Assembly (NCBI RefSeq): GCF_018139695.1
Contig: NZ_JAGSOG010000028.1
Location: 1-51,793, forward strand
Direction: 5' to 3'
DNA: 51,793 nucleotides
Source of the DNA: Actinospica durhamensis
Lineage (GTDB): Bacteria; Actinomycetota; Actinomycetes; Streptomycetales; Catenulisporaceae
Shown here piece by piece: positions 16,560 to 27,132 of the stretch; the stretch's first letter is position 1; every line of letters starts with the position of its first letter. The translations under genes and the position numbers were made by a program. The notes beneath the pieces were generated by a model. The model searched no databases, was not told the origin of the DNA, and saw only the letters and a list, made by a program, of their open reading frames with translations.

Positions 16560-17403
16560 CGGGATCCGCTGCGGCACCGAAGCGCCCGACGTGGTGCCAG
16601 ATCCGTTTCAGCGCCTGCGGATCGTACTGTCCGGTCGCGACCGCGGCGCCGATGATCGCGGGGTCGAGGACGCTGTCGACGGCGATGTGCCGGCCCAGCG
16701 CGACGATCTCGGGGCCGCGGAAGTCGGGGTGGCGCTGGAGTTCGGCGACCTCGAGGCGGAAGCCGCCGTGCCATTCGACCGGGCACGGCAGCGCCTCGGC
16801 CAGCGCCTGCACCTCGGTGCCGGCGTAGCAGGGGTCGAGGACGATCGCCTCCACGTCGCGCTCGAGCCGGACCGGGCCGTGGACGTGCGCCTCGATGTAG
16901 TCGTCCAGCGCGTCCCGGCCGGTGTCGGCGGCCGCGCGCTCGATCAGGCTCATGCGTGCGGCCGTGCCGAAGTGCTCGGGCTCGGCGGCGCTGTCGGGGT
17001 AGCAGAACGTGGCGCGGGCCGCGGCCTCGGCGGTGAGCCGGAAATGCGCGGAGCCGAAGCGCGGGCCGGCGCCGTAGGGCTTGGCGCGGAAGTTCAGGCC
17101 GCCGTACACCGGCCGGTGCGCGGGATCGGCCTCGTCGTAGACGCCGCCGAAGATCCGGCTCTCCCAGCGCCACCGGTCTCCGCCGGGGAACGCGGTCAGG
17201 CCGCCGTTGCTCGTCCCGGTCGCGAACTGCGAGCGGTAGACGCCGTCCGCGGCCAGCGCGGCGAGGATGGGGATGCCGCGGGCGGCGCGGTCCGGGTGGA
17301 AGTTGAGCGTCACGCGCACGGCCGGGTCGATGGCCGTGCCTTCTGACCTGGCCTCGACGAACGCGATCGCACGCTGGTACGGCGTCGTCGGCATCTGAGA
17401 CAT
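16453..17403 (-). CDS. DUF3626 family protein
   Basis: 316-residue protein whose core (residues ~8-275) matches the DUF3626 family: VRVTLNFHPDRA, YRSQFATGTSNGGLTA, YGGLNFRAKPYGAGPRFGSAHF and IEAHVHGPVRL. The function of the family is unknown; its conserved His, Arg and Asp residues suggest an enzyme. The ATG at 17403 gives SQMPTTPYQRAIAFVEA and starts 14 bp after the upstream crcB gene, so it is probably the last gene of the crcB operon. The final ~35 residues are Pro/Ala/Arg-rich, unlike the core, and are read antisense to the nucleotidyltransferase gene; they may be an extension by loss of the original stop. Confidence 0.83.
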   Translation of the reverse strand: MSQMPTTPYQRAIAFVEARSEGTAIDPAVRVTLNFHPDRAARGIPILAALAADGVYRSQFATGTSNGGLTAFPGGDRWRWESRIFGGVYDEADPAHRPVYGGLNFRAKPYGAGPRFGSAHFRLTAEAAARATFCYPDSAAEPEHFGTAARMSLIERAAADTGRDALDDYIEAHVHGPVRLERDVEAIVLDPCYAGTEVQALAEALPCPVEWHGGFRLEVAELQRHPDFRGPEIVALGRHIAVDSVLDPAIIGAAVATGQYDPQALKRIWHHVGRFGAAADPASPAVPSPRTPGAPAAASPAPRRSPARPRAPYAHG

Positions 17404-17417
17404 CTGCGTCCGCCGCC

Positions 17418-17789
17418 TCAGACCGCGAGCGCCAGGCCGAGGCCGGCCGCGGCGGCGAGCAGGCCGGCGGCCAGGCTCGCGGCGACGTTGCCGACCGCGG
17501 CGAGCGTCGAGCCGTCCTCGGCCAGGCGCACGGTCTCGTAGGAGAACGTGGAGAAGGTCGTGTAGCCCCCGCAGACTCCGGTGCCCAGCACGGTCAGCAC
17601 CGGCGCGGGCAGGCCCTGGTGCGCGGCGAGCCCGGTGAGCAGGCCGAGGACGAAGGAGCCGGAGACGTTGATGACGAAGGTGCCCCACGGCAGCGCCGAC
17701 TCGAAGCGCAGGGAGACGCCCTGGTCCAGCAGGTACCGGGCGAGTGCGCCGGCCGACGCGGCCAGGCCCACGAGCAGCGCCAGGCCCAC
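17418..17789 (-). CDS. crcB: Fluoride ion transporter CrcB/Fluc (subunit 1)
   Basis: 123-residue, four-helix membrane channel that exports fluoride. The family signature is intact: GALARYLLD in helix 1, WGTFVINVSGSFVLGLL with the conserved Asn, and the break region GTGVCGGYTTFSTFSYET in helix 3. It starts (GTG) 2 bp after the DUF190 stop. Together with the second crcB two genes upstream it probably forms a heterodimeric channel, as in organisms that carry paired crcB genes; single copies act as homodimers. Confidence 0.94.
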   Translation of the reverse strand: MGLALLVGLAASAGALARYLLDQGVSLRFESALPWGTFVINVSGSFVLGLLTGLAAHQGLPAPVLTVLGTGVCGGYTTFSTFSYETVRLAEDGSTLAAVGNVAASLAAGLLAAAAGLGLALAV

Positions 17790-17791
17790 GG

Positions 17792-18133
17792 TCAGCTGGC
17801 CTCTCGTCCGACGTACCGGATGACCTCGACGTCGTCGAGGATCACCAGCCCCTCCGCCACCAGTTCGTCGAGCTGCGGCAGGAAGGCGTCGATCCGCTCG
17901 GGCGCGTCGACGATGACGATCGCGATCGGCAGGTCCTCGGACAGGCTCAGCAGCCGGGTGGTGTGGATGTGGCTGCTCGCGCCGAAGCCCTCGATCCCGC
18001 GCAGTACGGTGGCGCCGGCCAGCCCGGACCGGTGCGCGCGGTGCACGATCTCGGTGTAGAGCGGGTGGTGGTGGTACTGGTCGCTCTCGCCGATGAAGAT
18101 CGTCAGCCGGCGGGCGGGCCCGGTCAGTCTCAT
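17792..18133 (-). CDS. DUF190 protein between two crcB genes
   Basis: 113-residue soluble PII-like protein of the DUF190 family: [39 protein letters not shown] and [16 protein letters not shown] are family signatures. The ATG (18133) overlaps the stop of the upstream crcB as ATGA, indicating translational coupling, and the stop lies 2 bp before the next crcB. DUF190 genes often accompany crcB; a sensory or regulatory role for the fluoride channel is inferred, not proven. A start at 18148 is possible but gives a less typical N-terminus. Confidence 0.9.
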   Translation of the reverse strand: MRLTGPARRLTIFIGESDQYHHHPLYTEIVHRAHRSGLAGATVLRGIEGFGASSHIHTTRLLSLSEDLPIAIVIVDAPERIDAFLPQLDELVAEGLVILDDVEVIRYVGREAS

Positions 18134-18573
18134 CGCAGTGTCCTCCATCGTCCGAGGCTCACCCCCAGCATCGTCGCGAGCAGGCCCGCCGCCAAGGCCC
18201 CGAACAGGTTCGCCGCCGCCAGACCGTAGCGTCCGGCCGAGACCAGCCGGTCGGTGTCCACCATCCAGGTGGAGAAGGTGGTGTAAGCGCCGCAGAAGCC
18301 GGTGCCCCACAGCGGCCTGGCGTACGCACTGGGCCGCCGGACCTCCAGGATCAGTGCGAGCAGCAGGGCCAGCACGAAGGCGCCGGAGACGTTGACCGCG
18401 AAGATCGTGGCCGGGAAGGTGTCGCGGCTGGTGGGGAAGGCCAGGCCGAGCAGGTAGCGCGCCTCGCCGCCGAGGAACCCGCCCGCGGCCACGGCCGCCA
18501 GGATCCGCGGGTCGTGCCGGCGCCTGCGCGTGCCGCCCGCGCCGAAGGGGCGCAGGTCAGCTTCGGAGGCCAT
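18130..18573 (-). CDS. crcB: Fluoride ion transporter CrcB/Fluc (subunit 2)
   Basis: 147-residue CrcB homologue, first gene of the crcB-DUF190-crcB unit. A basic cytosolic N-terminus (~20 residues) precedes four helices with [27 protein letters not shown] and the helix-3 motif [17 protein letters not shown]. The copies differ in helices 2 and 4, as expected for two non-identical halves of one channel. It starts 20 bp from the divergent purD. No fluoride riboswitch can fit in that gap. Confidence 0.94.
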   Translation of the reverse strand: MASEADLRPFGAGGTRRRRHDPRILAAVAAGGFLGGEARYLLGLAFPTSRDTFPATIFAVNVSGAFVLALLLALILEVRRPSAYARPLWGTGFCGAYTTFSTWMVDTDRLVSAGRYGLAAANLFGALAAGLLATMLGVSLGRWRTLR

Positions 18574-18599
18574 GGGATCAGCGTATAGGCTCGGTGCCC
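18574..18599. promoter_or_regulatory. Back-to-back promoter of crcB operon and purD
   Basis: Only 20-26 bp separate the start codons. GTATAGGC (18583-18590) reads as a -10 (TATAGG) for purD, and its complement CCTATACG reads as a -10 (TATACG) for crcB. Each lies 5-15 bp from its start codon, so both transcripts may be leaderless and the two polymerases would compete for one site. No clear -35 boxes are visible. Confidence 0.45.
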
Positions 18600-19901
18600 G
18601 TGAAGATTCTGGTCATCGGCGGCGGCGGCCGCGAGCACGCCATCTGTGTCGCGCTCAGCAAGGACGAGTCGGTCTCCGCGCTCTACTGCGCCCCGGGCAA
18701 CCCCGGTATCGCGGAGGTGGCCGAACTGCGCGAGGTGGACCCGCTCGACCCGGCCGCGGTGGCCGCGCTGGCCCGCGAGGTCACGGCCGACCTGGTCGTG
18801 GTCGGCCCGGAGGCCCCGCTGGTGGCCGGGGTGGCGGACGCCGTGCGCGAAGCCGGGATCGCCTGCTTCGGGCCGTCCGGCGCGGCGGCGGCGCTGGAGG
18901 GCTCCAAGGCGTTCTCGAAGGAGATCATGGCGGCGGCCGGGGTGCCGACGGCCGAGTCCTTCGTGTGCGCGACCGAGGCCGAGGCCGAGCGAGCCTTGGA
19001 CGCGTTCGGCGCGCCGTACGTGGTCAAGGACGACGCGCTGGCCGCGGGCAAGGGCGTGGTGGTCACGCAGGACCGCGAGGCCGCGCTGGCCCACGCCCGC
19101 GCCTGCCTCGGGCGGACCGGGGGCCGGGTCGTGATCGAGGCCTACCTGGACGGACCCGAGGTCTCGCTGTTCGGGATCACCGACGGCACCACGGTGCTCC
19201 CGCTGCTGCCGGCCCAGGACTTCAAGCGGATCGGCGACGGCGATCAGGGCCCGAACACCGGCGGCATGGGCGCGTACGCGCCGCTGCCGTGGGCGCCGGC
19301 CGGCCTGGTGGCCGAGGTGCTCGAGCGGGTGCTGCAGCCGACGGTGGACGAGCTGCGCCGCCGCGGCACCCCCTTCGTCGGCCTGCTCTACGCGGGTCTG
19401 GCGCTGACCAGCCGGGGCACCCGGGTGGTGGAGTTCAACGCCCGCTTCGGCGACCCGGAGACGCAGGTGCTGCTGCCGCTGCTGCGCACGCCGCTGGCCG
19501 GGGTGCTCGCGGCGGCGGCCGAGGGCGTGCTCGACCGGCTCGAGCCGCTGCGCTGGCACGAGGGCGCGGCGGCCACGGTGGTGCTGGCCTCGGCCGGATA
19601 CCCGGAGAGCTCGCGCAACGGCGACGTGATCCGCGGCGTGCGCGCGGCCGAGATGCTCTCGTCCGGTGCGGGCGGCTCGGTGCGGGTCTACCAGGCCGGG
19701 ACCGCGCGCAACCCGGACGGCGAGCTGGTGACGGCGGGCGGCCGGGTGCTGACGGTCACCGGGCGCGGCCGCGACCTGGAGAGCGCGCGGAAGATGGCGT
19801 ACGCGGGCGTGACCGAGATCGAGTTCGACGGGGCCCAGCACCGGGGCGACATCGCAGGTGCGGCGGTCGCGGGCACGGTGCGGGCGGCGGCGCAGGCGTA
19901 G
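18594..19901 (+). CDS. purD: Phosphoribosylamine--glycine ligase (GAR synthetase)
   Basis: 435-residue ATP-grasp enzyme of purine synthesis step 2, joining phosphoribosylamine and glycine. The N-terminal KILVIGGGGREHAI nucleotide fold, the lid region YVVKDDALAAGKGVVV, LFGITDGTTVLPLLPAQDFKR and the signature GPNTGGMGAY, followed by LYAGLALTSRG and FNARFGDPETQVLLP, are all present. The length fits the family. GTG at 18594 (used here) or GTG at 18600 could be the start; 18600 gives the common VKILVIGG beginning. Divergent from crcB2 with almost no spacer. First pur gene of the locus. Confidence 0.96.
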   Translation: MPVKILVIGGGGREHAICVALSKDESVSALYCAPGNPGIAEVAELREVDPLDPAAVAALAREVTADLVVVGPEAPLVAGVADAVREAGIACFGPSGAAAALEGSKAFSKEIMAAAGVPTAESFVCATEAEAERALDAFGAPYVVKDDALAAGKGVVVTQDREAALAHARACLGRTGGRVVIEAYLDGPEVSLFGITDGTTVLPLLPAQDFKRIGDGDQGPNTGGMGAYAPLPWAPAGLVAEVLERVLQPTVDELRRRGTPFVGLLYAGLALTSRGTRVVEFNARFGDPETQVLLPLLRTPLAGVLAAAAEGVLDRLEPLRWHEGAAATVVLASAGYPESSRNGDVIRGVRAAEMLSSGAGGSVRVYQAGTARNPDGELVTAGGRVLTVTGRGRDLESARKMAYAGVTEIEFDGAQHRGDIAGAAVAGTVRAAAQA

Positions 19902-19918
19902 TCCGGGCGTACGGGCGA

Positions 19919-19936
19919 GGGCGGCGCGCGCCGCCC
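19919..19936. terminator. GC palindrome after purD
   Basis: An 18-bp perfect palindrome (GGGCGGCGCGCGCCGCCC) starts 18 bp after the purD stop. It can form a hairpin and may end purD transcription before the next gene. The remaining ~200 bp to the next start codon hold a weak -10-like TACAGT near 20062. Confidence 0.5.
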
Positions 19937-20134
19937 CCGTGACCGGCTCCGACGGGGCCGCGCGGGCCTCTCACGTGCGGGCGGGCGGTTGTACGAGTAG
20001 TCAGTCACTCATACGAGCGCATCCGGCTCAATCCCGGGTGCCGGGCCGCCCCCACCGGCGCTACAGTCCGGAACTGGAGGGACCGAAATCCGTCCCCGCC
20101 CGCGCTGTACGCACTCGGGAGCAGGTGAACGCCG

Positions 20135-21436
20135 GTGGCCGCCGCCATGGACCAGCCGGTGCGACTGGCCAAGACGATCCTGCGGATCGAGGCCCTGGCC
20201 ACCGCCGGTTGGACGGTGCTGGCCGCGGGCTGCGTGCTGGCCGCCGCACTGCTGCTGCCGACGAGCGCCGCGGTGCCGGTCTGCCTGGTCCTGGCCGCCG
20301 GCGCGATAACCCCGGTGTGGCGCTTCCACCGGATAGTGCCACCGGCCTCGAGCACCCTTCCGGTGGACGGCGGGGCACAGAGCGAGCTGAACCTGATCGT
20401 GCGCCAGATCTCCTCCGCGCTCGGCGTCCCGACTCCGAGCGGGGTGGAGCTCTCACCCGACTGCGACGCCTGGCTCGAGCCCCGCGTGGGCGGTCCGGTA
20501 CTGGTCATCGGCACCCCGTTCCTGTGGTGGCTGCGGGTGAGCGAGCTGCGCGGACTGCTCGCCCCGGTCATCGCCGGGCTCGAGGCCGCGCACGATCCGG
20601 CCGTGGTGCGGGCGCGCCGGGTGGTACGCCGCCTCGACGTGGCCGAGCACCACGGCTGCGCGCCGTGGCCGCGCGGGATGGTGGCGCAGGTGGCCGAGCT
20701 GTGCCGGGGCCGCGCCGAGGGCATGGAGCGGCTGATCGCTGCGCAGGCCTCGCAGCGGGCCCGGATCGTCGAGCCGGCCGGCCGGGTCTACGCACACGAG
20801 CAGGTGGGACTGGTCGCGGCGGGATGGGACCGGCTGCTGACCCGGCTGGCCCGGCCCGCCTGGGAGGCCGGGTACGCCCCGGACTCGCTCAACGCGGCGC
20901 TGGTCTCGGCGCTGGTCGAGCTCGGCGAGCGGGACCGGGTCGGGGTGGGCCTGGCGGATCGGCTCAGTGAGCGCCCCGCCTGCGATCTGCTGGACGAGCC
21001 GGGGGCGATGGACCGAGCCGTGTCCGCCGTGGTGCCCCTCGTCTACGCGGAACCGGTCGAGCGGCGCCCGCTCGGGTGGGAGCGCTACACCGCGGTGGTG
21101 GCCGAACCCGCGCTGCGCCGGGCCGCGGCCGCCGCGCCGGACCATCCGCTGATCGCCAAGACCAGGGACCTGCTACAGCTGCCGACTCCGACCGGGGTGG
21201 GCGGCGGCGGGCACGAGGCCGGCGACGGGGAACTGCCGGCCGGGCTGCGGGCGGTGCTCCAGTGCGGCCTGGTCGACCTGGGCCACGCGCAGTTCGCGCT
21301 GGACTGGCTGGACGGGGTGATCCTGCGGGACCGGGCCGGGCTGACCGTGCCGGTGGACGAGTTGGTGCACGCGCTGGTCGACTCGGCCGACTTCTCCTCG
21401 CTGCGCGACTGGCTCTCCTACGCCTCTCGGCTGTGA
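20135..21436 (+). CDS. Membrane protein with degenerate M48-peptidase-like region
   Basis: 433 residues. Two hydrophobic helices occupy about 22-60. Residues ~82-150 resemble the start of an M48 (Ste24/HtpX) protease domain: ELNLIVRQISSALGVP, then AWLEPRVGGPVLVIGTPFLWWL and SELRGLLAPVIAG. The position where active members carry VLAHExGH here reads LLAPVIAG (141-148), so both zinc-binding histidines and the catalytic glutamate are missing and the protein cannot be an ordinary zinc protease. The rest is helical, Arg/Ala-rich and unassigned. It sits between purD and purB on the same strand. The start is GTG at 20135 with GGGAGCAGG upstream; ATG at 20147 is possible. Function unknown. Confidence 0.75.
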   Translation: MAAAMDQPVRLAKTILRIEALATAGWTVLAAGCVLAAALLLPTSAAVPVCLVLAAGAITPVWRFHRIVPPASSTLPVDGGAQSELNLIVRQISSALGVPTPSGVELSPDCDAWLEPRVGGPVLVIGTPFLWWLRVSELRGLLAPVIAGLEAAHDPAVVRARRVVRRLDVAEHHGCAPWPRGMVAQVAELCRGRAEGMERLIAAQASQRARIVEPAGRVYAHEQVGLVAAGWDRLLTRLARPAWEAGYAPDSLNAALVSALVELGERDRVGVGLADRLSERPACDLLDEPGAMDRAVSAVVPLVYAEPVERRPLGWERYTAVVAEPALRRAAAAAPDHPLIAKTRDLLQLPTPTGVGGGGHEAGDGELPAGLRAVLQCGLVDLGHAQFALDWLDGVILRDRAGLTVPVDELVHALVDSADFSSLRDWLSYASRL

Positions 21437-21528
21437 GCTGAGGCGGGCCGGACGCGGAACCGGATTAGGATCGGTGGCGGCGGGCCAGGTCTGTCCCGCC
21501 GAGTCTCTTCAAAAAGGAGCGATCCTCC

Positions 21529-22839
21529 GTGATCGGACGGTACACCCTCCCGGATATGGGCCGCGTGTGGAGCGAGGCCCGCAAGTACGAGCTGTGGTGC
21601 CAGGTCGAGACCCTGGTGATGGAGGCGCACGCCGAGGCCGGTGTGGTGCCCGAGGACGCACTCGAGGCGGTGCGCAAGGCGCCCGCCCCCACCCCCGAGG
21701 CGGTGGCGGAGATCGAGGCCGTCACCCAGCACGACGTCATCGCGTTCCTGAGCGCGTGGGCGGACAACACCGAGCCGCGCGAGGCCGCGGCCTACGTGCA
21801 CTTCGGCATGACCTCCTCCGACCTGCTCGACACGGCGCTGGCGCTGCAGCTGGTGGAGGCGAGCGCCCTGCTGCTGGAGAAGGCCGACCGGCTGGTGGCG
21901 GTGCTGCGCGACCACGCGCTGGCGCACCGGGCCACGCTGCGGGTGGGCCGCACCCACGGCATCCACGGCGAGCCGGACGTGTGGGGGCACCGGGTGGCCG
22001 ACCTGGCCTACGGCGTGGCCCGTTCCCGCGACCGGATCCGCCGGGCCCGCGAGGCCGTCGGCGTGATGGCGATCTCCGGCGCGGTGGGCACCTACTCGAA
22101 CATCGATCCGGCGGTGGAGCAGTACGTCGCCGCCAAGCTGAACCTGCGGGCCGCGGACGTGTCCACGCAGGTGGTGCTGCGCGACGGGATCTCCGAGTGG
22201 GTCAGCGCCCTGGCGATCATGTCCACGGTGCTCGAGGCCATCGCGCTGGAGGTGAGGCACGGGCAGCGTACCGAGGTCAGGGAGCTGTCCGAGGCCTTCG
22301 GCAAGGGCCAGAAGGGCTCTTCCGCGATGCCGCACAAGAAGAACCCGATCGTCTCCGAGCGCATCGCCGGGATGGCCCGGATCGTGCGCGCCCAGGTGGT
22401 GCCGGTGATGGAGGGCATCCCGCTGTGGCACGAGCGGGACATCTCGCACTCCTCCACCGAGCGGATCTCGCTGCCGGACGCCTCGATCTCGCTGGATTAT
22501 CTCCTTAATCTGACTATTCGTCTGATCGAGGGACTCGTGGTGGACAAGGACCGGATGCTGGCCAACCTGGAGTCCACCGGCGGCCTGATCTACACCTCCA
22601 CCGTGCTGCTCGAGCTGGTCGAGATGGGCCTGGCCCGGGACACCGAGGCCTACCCGCTCAGCCAGCGCGCGGCCATGAAGACCTGGGAGACCGGGCGGCC
22701 CTTCCGCGAGACCCTGCGCGAGGAGGCCGCGGCGGCGGGTCTGACGATCGACGAGGCCCGGCTCGACCAGGTCTGCCGGCCCGAGCGCTTCGTCGAGCGC
22801 CTGGACGGGATGTTCGAGAAGCTGGCGGACCTCCGATGA
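21529..22839 (+). CDS. purB: Adenylosuccinate lyase
   Basis: 436-residue cytosolic tetramer-forming lyase that acts twice in purine synthesis: SAICAR to AICAR, and adenylosuccinate to AMP, each releasing fumarate. It shows YVHFGMTSSD, the active-site histidine region GRTHGIHGEP and the superfamily signature GSSAMPHKKNP. The GTG start at 21529 has AGGAG 9 nt upstream. The stop overlaps purC as ATGA, so purB and purC are coupled. Residues 323-331 (DYLLNLTIR) are encoded by a patch of AT-ending codons unlike the rest of the gene. Confidence 0.97.
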   Translation: MIGRYTLPDMGRVWSEARKYELWCQVETLVMEAHAEAGVVPEDALEAVRKAPAPTPEAVAEIEAVTQHDVIAFLSAWADNTEPREAAAYVHFGMTSSDLLDTALALQLVEASALLLEKADRLVAVLRDHALAHRATLRVGRTHGIHGEPDVWGHRVADLAYGVARSRDRIRRAREAVGVMAISGAVGTYSNIDPAVEQYVAAKLNLRAADVSTQVVLRDGISEWVSALAIMSTVLEAIALEVRHGQRTEVRELSEAFGKGQKGSSAMPHKKNPIVSERIAGMARIVRAQVVPVMEGIPLWHERDISHSSTERISLPDASISLDYLLNLTIRLIEGLVVDKDRMLANLESTGGLIYTSTVLLELVEMGLARDTEAYPLSQRAAMKTWETGRPFRETLREEAAAAGLTIDEARLDQVCRPERFVERLDGMFEKLADLR

Positions 22840-23744
22840 GCGATACCGAGATCCTCGCCGGAGTGCCCGGCGTGCGGCACCTGGGCTCCGGCAAGGTGCG
22901 CGAGCTGTTCGAGGTGGACGGCAATCTCCTGCTGGTCGCCTCGGACCGGATGTCCGCGTACGACTACGTGCTCGAGACGCCGATCCCGGACAAGGGCAAG
23001 ATCCTCACCCAGCTGAGCCTGTGGTGGTTCGAACAGCTCGCCGACGTCGTTCCGAACCACCTGGTGACGACCGATCCGGCGATGTTCCCCGTGGAACTTC
23101 GCGATCACAAGGACGTGCTGTCCGGCCGGAGCATGCTCTGCGAGCGGCTTTCGATGATCGAGATCGAGTGCGTCGCGCGCGGCTACCTGACCGGTTCCGG
23201 CCTGGCCGAGTACCAGGAGCGGGGCACCGCCTGCGGCGTTCCGCTGCCCGCGGGGCTGGTGGACGGCTCCCGGTTGGACTATCCGATCTTCACACCCGCA
23301 GCCAAGGCCGCGGTCGGGGAGCACGACGAGAACATCGACTTCGCCGAGACCTCCGAGCGGGTCGGCGCGGACCTGGCCGCCGAGATCCGGGACCTGACCC
23401 TGGCGATCTACGACCGGGCGCACCGGATCGCGGCCGAGCGCGGCATCATCCTGGCCGACACGAAGTTCGAGTTCGGCCGCCGCGCCGACGGCACGGTCGT
23501 GCTGGCCGACGAGGTGCTCACGCCCGACTCCTCGCGGTTCTGGCCGGCCGACCAGTGGGAGCCCGGCCACGCCCAGCCCTCGTACGACAAGCAGTACGTG
23601 CGCGACTGGCTCACCTCCCCGGCCTCCGGCTGGGACCGGCACTCCGGCGAGGCCCCGCCGCCGCTGCCGGACGAGGTGATCGAGCGCACCCGGGCCCGCT
23701 ACGTGGAGGCCTACGAGAGGCTCACCGGCGAGGCGTTCCGGTAG
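22836..23744 (+). CDS. purC: Phosphoribosylaminoimidazole-succinocarboxamide synthase (SAICAR synthetase)
   Basis: 302 residues. ATP-dependent ligation of CAIR with aspartate. Family motifs are GSGKVRELFEVDGNLLLVASDRMSAYD-type N-terminus (seen as GKVREL and SDRMSAYD), MIEIECVARGYLTGSG, ILADTKFEFGR and VLADEVLTPDSSRFW. Length is typical of the actinobacterial form. The ATG lies inside the end of purB (ATGA overlap). It is followed by a hairpin and a new promoter region before purS. Confidence 0.97.
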   Translation: MSDTEILAGVPGVRHLGSGKVRELFEVDGNLLLVASDRMSAYDYVLETPIPDKGKILTQLSLWWFEQLADVVPNHLVTTDPAMFPVELRDHKDVLSGRSMLCERLSMIEIECVARGYLTGSGLAEYQERGTACGVPLPAGLVDGSRLDYPIFTPAAKAAVGEHDENIDFAETSERVGADLAAEIRDLTLAIYDRAHRIAAERGIILADTKFEFGRRADGTVVLADEVLTPDSSRFWPADQWEPGHAQPSYDKQYVRDWLTSPASGWDRHSGEAPPPLPDEVIERTRARYVEAYERLTGEAFR

Positions 23745-23796
23745 TACCTGGCGCCAACCTGGCGTCCTTCAAGGGCTCTGACCTGGTGTGATCGGC

Positions 23797-23827
23797 ACCC
23801 GGGCGGGGGCACCGCTCCCGCCCGGGT
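23797..23827. terminator. Hairpin between purC and purS
   Basis: ACCCGGGCGGG (23797-23807) pairs perfectly with CCCGCCCGGGT (23817-23827) around a 9-nt loop. It probably ends purB-purC transcription. The 66 bp after it carry an imperfect inverted repeat around GATCACACG...GTGTGTGGTC (23852-23875) and the GGGAG of purS, so a separate promoter, or attenuation, is possible for purSQL. Confidence 0.7.
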
Positions 23828-23893
23828 ACCCTAGAGGCACCGCCACAAAGCGATCACACGCGGACGTGTGTGGTCACGACACCGGGAGCTTTC

Positions 23894-24139
23894 ATGGCAC
23901 GCGTCGTGGTAGACGTCATGCTGAAGCCGGAAATCCTCGACCCGCAAGGTCAGGCAGTCAATCGCGCGTTGCCGCGCCTGGGCTTCGACGGGGTCGTCGA
24001 CGTCCGTCAGGGCAAGCGCTTCGAGGTGGAGCTGGAGGGCCCGGCCGACGAGGCCGCGCTCGCCCGGGTCCGCGAGATGGCCGAGAGACTGCTGGCCAAC
24101 ACCGTGATCGAAGAGTATCGAGTCCGGGTGGAAGCCTGA
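23894..24139 (+). CDS. purS: FGAM synthase subunit PurS
   Basis: 81-residue small subunit of the three-part phosphoribosylformylglycinamidine synthase; it bridges PurL and PurQ and helps channel ammonia. Motifs are [41 protein letters not shown] and [15 protein letters not shown] lies 5 nt before the ATG. The TGA shares its last base with the purQ ATG (TGATG). Confidence 0.96.
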   Translation: MARVVVDVMLKPEILDPQGQAVNRALPRLGFDGVVDVRQGKRFEVELEGPADEAALARVREMAERLLANTVIEEYRVRVEA

Positions 24140-24839
24140 TGCCGGCCCGCATCGGCGTCGTCACCTTCCCCGGCACCCAGGACGACGCCGACGCCCTGCG
24201 CGCGGTGCGCGTGGCCGGCGCCGAGCCCGTCTCGCTCTGGCACCGCGACGCCGACCTGCACGGCGTGGACGCGATCGTGCTGCCCGGCGGCTTCTCCTAC
24301 GGCGACTACCTGCGCTGCGGCGCCATCGCCCGGTTCTCCCCGGTGATGGAGTCGGTCATCGCGGCCGCGCACGAGGGCATGCCCGTGCTCGGCATCTGCA
24401 ACGGGTTCCAGGTGCTGTGCGAGTCCCACCTGCTGCCCGGCGCGCTGATCCGCAACGACGGCATGCTGTTCGTCAATCGGGACGTGCGCCTGACGGTCGA
24501 GGCCGCCGACACCGCCTGGACCGGCGGCTACAAGGCCGGCCAGGAGATCGTCATCCCGATCAAGAACGGCGAGGGCAAGTTCACCGCGGACGAGCGGACC
24601 CTGGACGAGCTCGAGGCCACCGGCCGCGTGGTCGCGCGGTACCTGGACAACCCGAACGGCTCGGCCCGCGCCATCGCCGGCGTGGCCAACGCGGCCGGCA
24701 ACGTGGTGGGCCTGATGCCGCACCCCGAGCACGCGATCGACGAGCTGACCGGCCCCTACCCGGGCCCGGCCACCGACGGCCTGCCCTTCTTCACCTCGGT
24801 CCTGCAGCGGCTGATCGACTCCGAGCTGGTGAACGCCTG

Positions 24840-24840
<1 letters not shown>
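24139..24840 (+). CDS. purQ: FGAM synthase glutaminase subunit PurQ
   Basis: 233-residue class-I glutamine amidotransferase that releases ammonia from glutamine for PurL. The oxyanion/nucleophile region reads [13 protein letters not shown] with the catalytic Cys in GICNG, and the catalytic His/Glu are in [25 protein letters not shown] is also conserved. Both ends overlap neighbours by a single base (TGATG with purS and with purL), so the three subunits are translated in equal dose. Confidence 0.97.
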
Positions 24841-27110
<2,270 letters not shown>

Positions 27111-27132
27111 GCCGACGCGGGAGACGGATCCG

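Noticed and set aside
18574-18593. Fluoride riboswitch before the crcB operon
   Set aside because: Only 20 bp lie between crcB and purD, too short for the aptamer, and none of its conserved sequence is present.
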